From: Methylacidiphilum sp.
GTDB taxonomy: Bacteria > Verrucomicrobiota > Verrucomicrobiia > CAIQCK01
Length of the DNA: 9,527 nt
Assembly: GCA_020718125.1 (NCBI GenBank)
Contig: DYDC01000081.1
Span: forward strand, 1 to 9,527
Reading direction: 5' to 3'
The position numbers and the translations under genes are program-made. Under the pieces are notes generated by a model, which was not told where the DNA came from, made no database searches, and worked only from the letters and a program-made list of their open reading frames with translations. Within the stretch, counting starts at the first letter, position 1. The number at the start of each line of letters is the position of its first letter. This document shows, piece by piece, positions 6,901 through 9,527 of this stretch.

Positions 6901-7230
6901 CCCGCGCACACCGGTGCGCTCGGCTCGCGCTCCGGTCCGAAATTCAAGGCTTACCATCGCCTCAAGGACTATTGGGCGAGTGTCGAGGGAACCTTGTTCG
7001 CAAAGCCGTTGGAAGCCCTGCCGCGCGCGCTGGAGGAAATGCTCAAAGGCCACCTCACCGAATACGCCCGCGATTCGCTTTCGCGAGAACTTCGCCAAGG
7101 CGTGCCGCCCGAACATCTGGCGCAACTCGTCCTCGAACTTCGGAACGAGGGCCGCCTCGTCATTCTCGACGACTCCGCGCCGCCCCCGCCGCCGCAGATC
7201 ATCTGCTCGCTCGGCCTGCGCGCTGGATAA
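3901..7230 (+). CDS. PLD-domain / SNF2-family helicase fusion protein, probable defence translocase
   Basis: An 1109-residue protein with two modules. Residues about 1-185 form a phospholipase-D-like domain: HAKLY (139-143) supplies the HxK pair, GSSNLTLAGL (159-168) the GSxxN-type motif, and E173 follows N162 by 11 residues; the aspartate of a classic HKD motif is not at its usual place. Only one such motif is seen, so dimerisation would be needed for a full active site. Residues about 250-830 are a superfamily 2 helicase: FPFQ (256-259), Walker A GDVVGLGKT (279-287, K286), Walker B DESH (352-355), SATPFN (383-388), VLIFSQF (717-723), LLATDVLSEGQNLQ (777-790) and QRAGRVDRIGQ (809-819). A roughly 300-residue insert separates the two RecA lobes. 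The C-terminal 250 residues are unassigned and end in a proline run. No in-frame start exists upstream before a TGA at 3877-3879. Likely role: ATP-driven DNA translocation, with possible cleavage by the PLD domain, partnered with the methyltransferase four bases downstream. It recalls DISARM DrmD but has the PLD fused. Confidence 0.88.
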   Translation: MPRIFDNIAQELLPALRQTLELSNRSDFCVGYFNLRGWKAIDEHIEKWPGGEGHQCRLLVGMQRLEEAELREALQRVRRGELLDNAVARQMREQAAKAFKEQLTWGCPTADDEAALRRLSGQLRAQKLAVKLFLAHPLHAKLYLHFRSDPINPIVGYLGSSNLTLAGLSGQGELNVDVLDLDAAQKLADWFKDRWDDHWCLDITAELADIIDQSWARPDLLPPYHIYLKMAWHLSEEARESLHLFKLPRQLHEELFPFQRAAVLVAAGHLEKRGGVLLGDVVGLGKTFMATALARLMEDRHDLQTLIICPPNLVPMWKDYRERYGLRGRVMSLGKVVQDLPQLIRHRMVIVDESHNLRNREGQRYQAIRDYIAQNAEFTVLISATPFNKEFSDVSNQLRLFLSDDDDLSIRPERWLRDCTAEELAQLQVNPKTLRAFECSPFADDWRDLMRLFLVRRTRSFIEKHYAEKDETRDRYFITYSDGRRAYFPKRVPRTIKFDIDEADPQDQYARLFAPPVVDTIGNLHLPRYGLQKYVHPNPQPAPDANETVLLADLNRAGKRLLGYVKTNLFKRLESSGHAFLLSLQRHILRNHILLHALAHAKPLPIGTQLGDILDVTDAEEAELSLALEQTSGALLNEADFAARATALYQLLATTQQAKFRWVRPGLFNDQLAKHLREDAEALRAVLVQAGEWDAARDAKLKKLLRLVMQKHKTDKVLIFSQFADTVRYLEKQLNAAGVTHFRAVTGDDPDPTAAAWAFSPRSNKRNISAADEIRVLLATDVLSEGQNLQDCAIVVNFDLPWAIIRLIQRAGRVDRIGQEALTVTCYTFLPADGVNLIIHLRDRLRHRLKQSEEILGTDEVFFDEDIGKTKAWHDLYNEKSGTLDDQDDEVDLGSYALGIWQDAIKDNPALQKAVESLADVVFSAKAAPPGATPGVLVFLRTAEGANALARVDATGKLVSESPRAILEAAACAPDTPALPRAENHHDLVAIATDAVVKEQPAHTGALGSRSGPKFKAYHRLKDYWASVEGTLFAKPLEALPRALEEMLKGHLTEYARDSLSRELRQGVPPEHLAQLVLELRNEGRLVILDDSAPPPPPQIICSLGLRAG

Positions 7231-7234
7231 CTCT

Positions 7235-9527
7235 ATGCCGCTCAACATCAACAACACTCGCCAGCTTCTCCAGAACTTCGACTTCCGCCGGTTGTTCATC
7301 AACGAACTCGGCTGGAACAACCCGCCACATGCCCTCGCTCCAGCCGATGCTACCGCCAAAGGCGGCATTCGTTTCCGCCGCACACCCGTTGCCGTCTTGT
7401 CCGGCATTCACGTCTTTGAAATCACGACGCCAGACGGCACGATCCCCGATGCAAAGGCGCGGGCCGGCATTCACGCTGCTGTCGCCATTCTTGCCGCCGA
7501 AAACATCCTCATCTTCGTGGACGCTGCCCGCAGCAAAAGCCACTGGCATTGGGTGAAACGCGAAGCTGGGAAATCCCTCACTCGTCCGCACCTCTACATC
7601 AAAGGCCAGCCCGGCGATTTGTTCATCAGCAAACTTGCCGCGATGGTCGTGGACATTTCGGAACTCGACGGTCGCGGTCACTTGCCGCTAACCGTCGCAG
7701 CCAACCGCGTCAAAAAAGCCCTCGATGTCGAGCGCGTCACCAGACACTTCTACGACGAGTTCAAGAGAGAGCACACCGCGTTTTTGGGTGTGATAGATGG
7801 CATTCCCGTGAAAGCGGATGCTGAATGGTATGCCTCCGTGATGCTCAACAGGATGATGTTCGTGTATTTCATCCAGCGAAAGGGTTTTCTCGACGGCGAC
7901 CACGATTACCTCCGCAATCGCCTCAACCGTTGCAAGCGGGAGAAAGGCGAAGACAAGTTCTATTCCTTTTACCGCTACTTCCTCCTGCGCCTGTTTCACG
8001 AAGGACTCGGCGGTAAGACCCGCCCCCCTGCGCTCGAAGCCCTTCTTGGCAGAATCCCATACCTCAACGGCGGCTTCTTCGACATCCACGATCTCGAAAA
8101 ACCCGACCGCTATGGCAACGCCATCCGGATTCCCGACAAAGCCTTCGAGCGCATTTTCGATTTATTCGACCACTATGAGTGGGTGCTTGACCCGGAACGC
8201 ACCGTCCGCAAGGCCGGTGACAAGGAGGAAATCAACCCGGATGTCCTCGGTTTCATCTTCGAGAAATACATCAACCAGAAACAGATGGGGGCGTATTACA
8301 CCAAGGAGGACATCACCGAATACATCAGCAAGAACGCTGTCCTGCCGTTCCTGTTCGACGCCGCCCGGTCCAAGTGCAAGATCGCGTTCGAGAACCCTAA
8401 CGGCCCGACGATTTGGGATTTGCTCAAGGCCAATCCCGATCGCTACATCTACCCCGCCGTCCGCCACGGCACCGCCTTGCCGCTCCCGCCTGACATCGCA
8501 GCCGGACTCGACGACGTTGCCAAGCGCACTAACTGGAACAAGCCCGCCCCGACTGAATACGCGCTGCCCACCGAAATCTGGCGCGAAGTCATCGCCCGGC
8601 GAAAACGGTGTGAGGAAATCCGCCGCAAGCTCGGTGCTGGCGAGGTGCGCGACATCAATGAACTCATCACCCTCAACCTCGACATCCGCCAATTCGCGCA
8701 GGACGTGATCGAGAACTGCGAAGGACCGGAACTGCTTCGCGCTTTCTGGGACGCTATAAAGAAAGTGACCGTCCTTGACCTGACGTGCGGCTCCGGCGCG
8801 TTCCTGTTCGCCGCGCTCAACATCTTGGAGCCACTCTACGAAGCCTGCCTTGTCCGCATGGGCGAGTTTCTGAATGACGAAGCCATCAAATACGATGCCG
8901 CCAAACTCAAATTCACCGAGCATGGCCTGCCGTTGCCGCCCCACAAGAAGTTCGAGGACTTCTCCCTGCTGCTCGACAGCGTCGCTGCCCATCCCAGCCC
9001 GCGTTACTTCATCTTCAAAAGCATTATCCTCAACAACCTCTTTGGCGTGGACATCATGGAAGAGGCGGTCGAAATCTGCAAACTGCGCCTGTTCCTCAAG
9101 CTCGCCGCGCAGGTCGAGCCGGACGCCGCCAAAGACAACCTCGGCATCGAGCCGCTGCCGGACATTGACTTCAACATCCGCGCCGGCAACACGCTCGTCG
9201 GCTACGCTACACGCGCCGAACTGGAGGCAGTCGCCAGCGGAGATTGGATTCTCAAGGGGCAGGTAAAGGAGGTTCTCGAAGCGGCAGAAGACGCGGCGAA
9301 ACTTTATGAGTGCTTTCAGAAAAGCCAAGTTGAAGGCGACCAGAGCACTGCGGAGTTCAAACGAAAGCTGCGAGACAAATTCGACTACGCGCGCGCCAAG
9401 TGCGACCGGTTTCTAGCTGAAAGCTACGAACTCGGCTTGTCCAAGAAGCCGCAGAAGTTCGATGCGTGGCGAAAATCGCACCAGCCGTTCCACTGGTTTG
9501 TCGAGTTCTACGGCATCCTAAGCAAAG
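7235..9527 (+). CDS. Eco57I-like N6-adenine DNA methyltransferase, 3' end outside the window
   Basis: The reading frame is open from ATG 7235 to the window end: 764 codons plus one base without a stop, so this is a 5' partial gene. It begins four bases after the helicase stop, strongly suggesting one operon; a weak GGA within the helicase stop region is the only ribosome signal. Family landmarks are QMGAYYT (350-356), the S-adenosylmethionine-binding motif VLDLTCGSGAFLF (513-525), NNLFGVDIMEEAVEICKLRL (600-619) and FNIRAGNTLVGY (646-657). In this family the catalytic (D/N)PPY motif comes soon after a segment like the last residues seen, so the active site lies just outside the window. The first 300 residues carry no domain I recognise: a conserved-looking core contains FEITTPDG (61-68) and ENILIFVDAARSKSHWHWVK (89-108). 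It could hold a nuclease or a helicase-contact domain. Likely role: marking host DNA in a restriction-like system; a combined restriction-modification enzyme cannot be excluded. Confidence 0.87.
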   Translation, partial: MPLNINNTRQLLQNFDFRRLFINELGWNNPPHALAPADATAKGGIRFRRTPVAVLSGIHVFEITTPDGTIPDAKARAGIHAAVAILAAENILIFVDAARSKSHWHWVKREAGKSLTRPHLYIKGQPGDLFISKLAAMVVDISELDGRGHLPLTVAANRVKKALDVERVTRHFYDEFKREHTAFLGVIDGIPVKADAEWYASVMLNRMMFVYFIQRKGFLDGDHDYLRNRLNRCKREKGEDKFYSFYRYFLLRLFHEGLGGKTRPPALEALLGRIPYLNGGFFDIHDLEKPDRYGNAIRIPDKAFERIFDLFDHYEWVLDPERTVRKAGDKEEINPDVLGFIFEKYINQKQMGAYYTKEDITEYISKNAVLPFLFDAARSKCKIAFENPNGPTIWDLLKANPDRYIYPAVRHGTALPLPPDIAAGLDDVAKRTNWNKPAPTEYALPTEIWREVIARRKRCEEIRRKLGAGEVRDINELITLNLDIRQFAQDVIENCEGPELLRAFWDAIKKVTVLDLTCGSGAFLFAALNILEPLYEACLVRMGEFLNDEAIKYDAAKLKFTEHGLPLPPHKKFEDFSLLLDSVAAHPSPRYFIFKSIILNNLFGVDIMEEAVEICKLRLFLKLAAQVEPDAAKDNLGIEPLPDIDFNIRAGNTLVGYATRAELEAVASGDWILKGQVKEVLEAAEDAAKLYECFQKSQVEGDQSTAEFKRKLRDKFDYARAKCDRFLAESYELGLSKKPQKFDAWRKSHQPFHWFVEFYGILSK

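Noticed and set aside
5647..7407. 586-codon open frame on the - strand
   Set aside because: It is antisense to the helicase, whose motifs V and VI lie in this span, and it also overlaps the start of the methyltransferase. No recognisable domain is seen in it.
8162..9328. 388-codon open frame on the - strand
   Set aside because: It lies opposite the methyltransferase motifs in the open frame from 7235; it is a shadow of GC-rich codon use.

Overview
This GC-rich window carries two groups of probable phage-defence genes on the + strand, with an unrelated two-gene metabolic cassette on the - strand between them. The dispersed hairpin repeats, the uroporphyrinogen-decarboxylase-like (URO-D-like) gene next to a sugar-acid-type MFS transporter, and the GC-rich codon use all suggest a bacterium of the PVC group, most likely Verrucomicrobiota. 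This is a judgement from gene content; there is no rRNA or marker gene to confirm it.

Layout. Positions 11-141 hold a compact non-coding element made of several small hairpins, with inverted copies of the same short hairpin at both ends; it looks like a REP-type interspersed repeat. It is followed by two small stand-alone TIR-domain genes (233-685 and 682-1098) that overlap by ATGA and so form a translationally coupled pair. Convergent to them, 28 bp away, is the - strand cassette: a URO-D-like gene (3517 down to 2402) followed after 18 bp by an MFS transporter (2383 down to 1127). A 383-bp divergent intergenic region (3518-3900) contains three strong hairpins, one followed by a T-rich run like an intrinsic terminator and one ending exactly at the start codon of the next gene.

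The right half (3901 to the window end) is a two-gene + strand operon. The first gene is an 1109-residue protein with a phospholipase-D-like N-terminal domain fused to a SNF2-type superfamily 2 helicase. Four bases later an Eco57I-like N6-adenine DNA methyltransferase begins and runs off the window. It is open for 764 codons and is cut just where its catalytic NPPY motif would be expected.

How the genes may work together. A PLD-helicase next to a large adenine methyltransferase has the architecture of restriction-like defence systems that mark self DNA and translocate on or cut unmarked DNA. It recalls the SNF2 helicase plus adenine methylase pair of class 1 DISARM and other helicase-methylase systems, but the PLD is fused to the helicase and the other DISARM genes are not in the window. 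The TIR pair may be an NAD-depleting abortive-infection module or signalling pair. Cooperation between the two groups is speculation; the metabolic cassette separates them and there is no sequence evidence of shared control.
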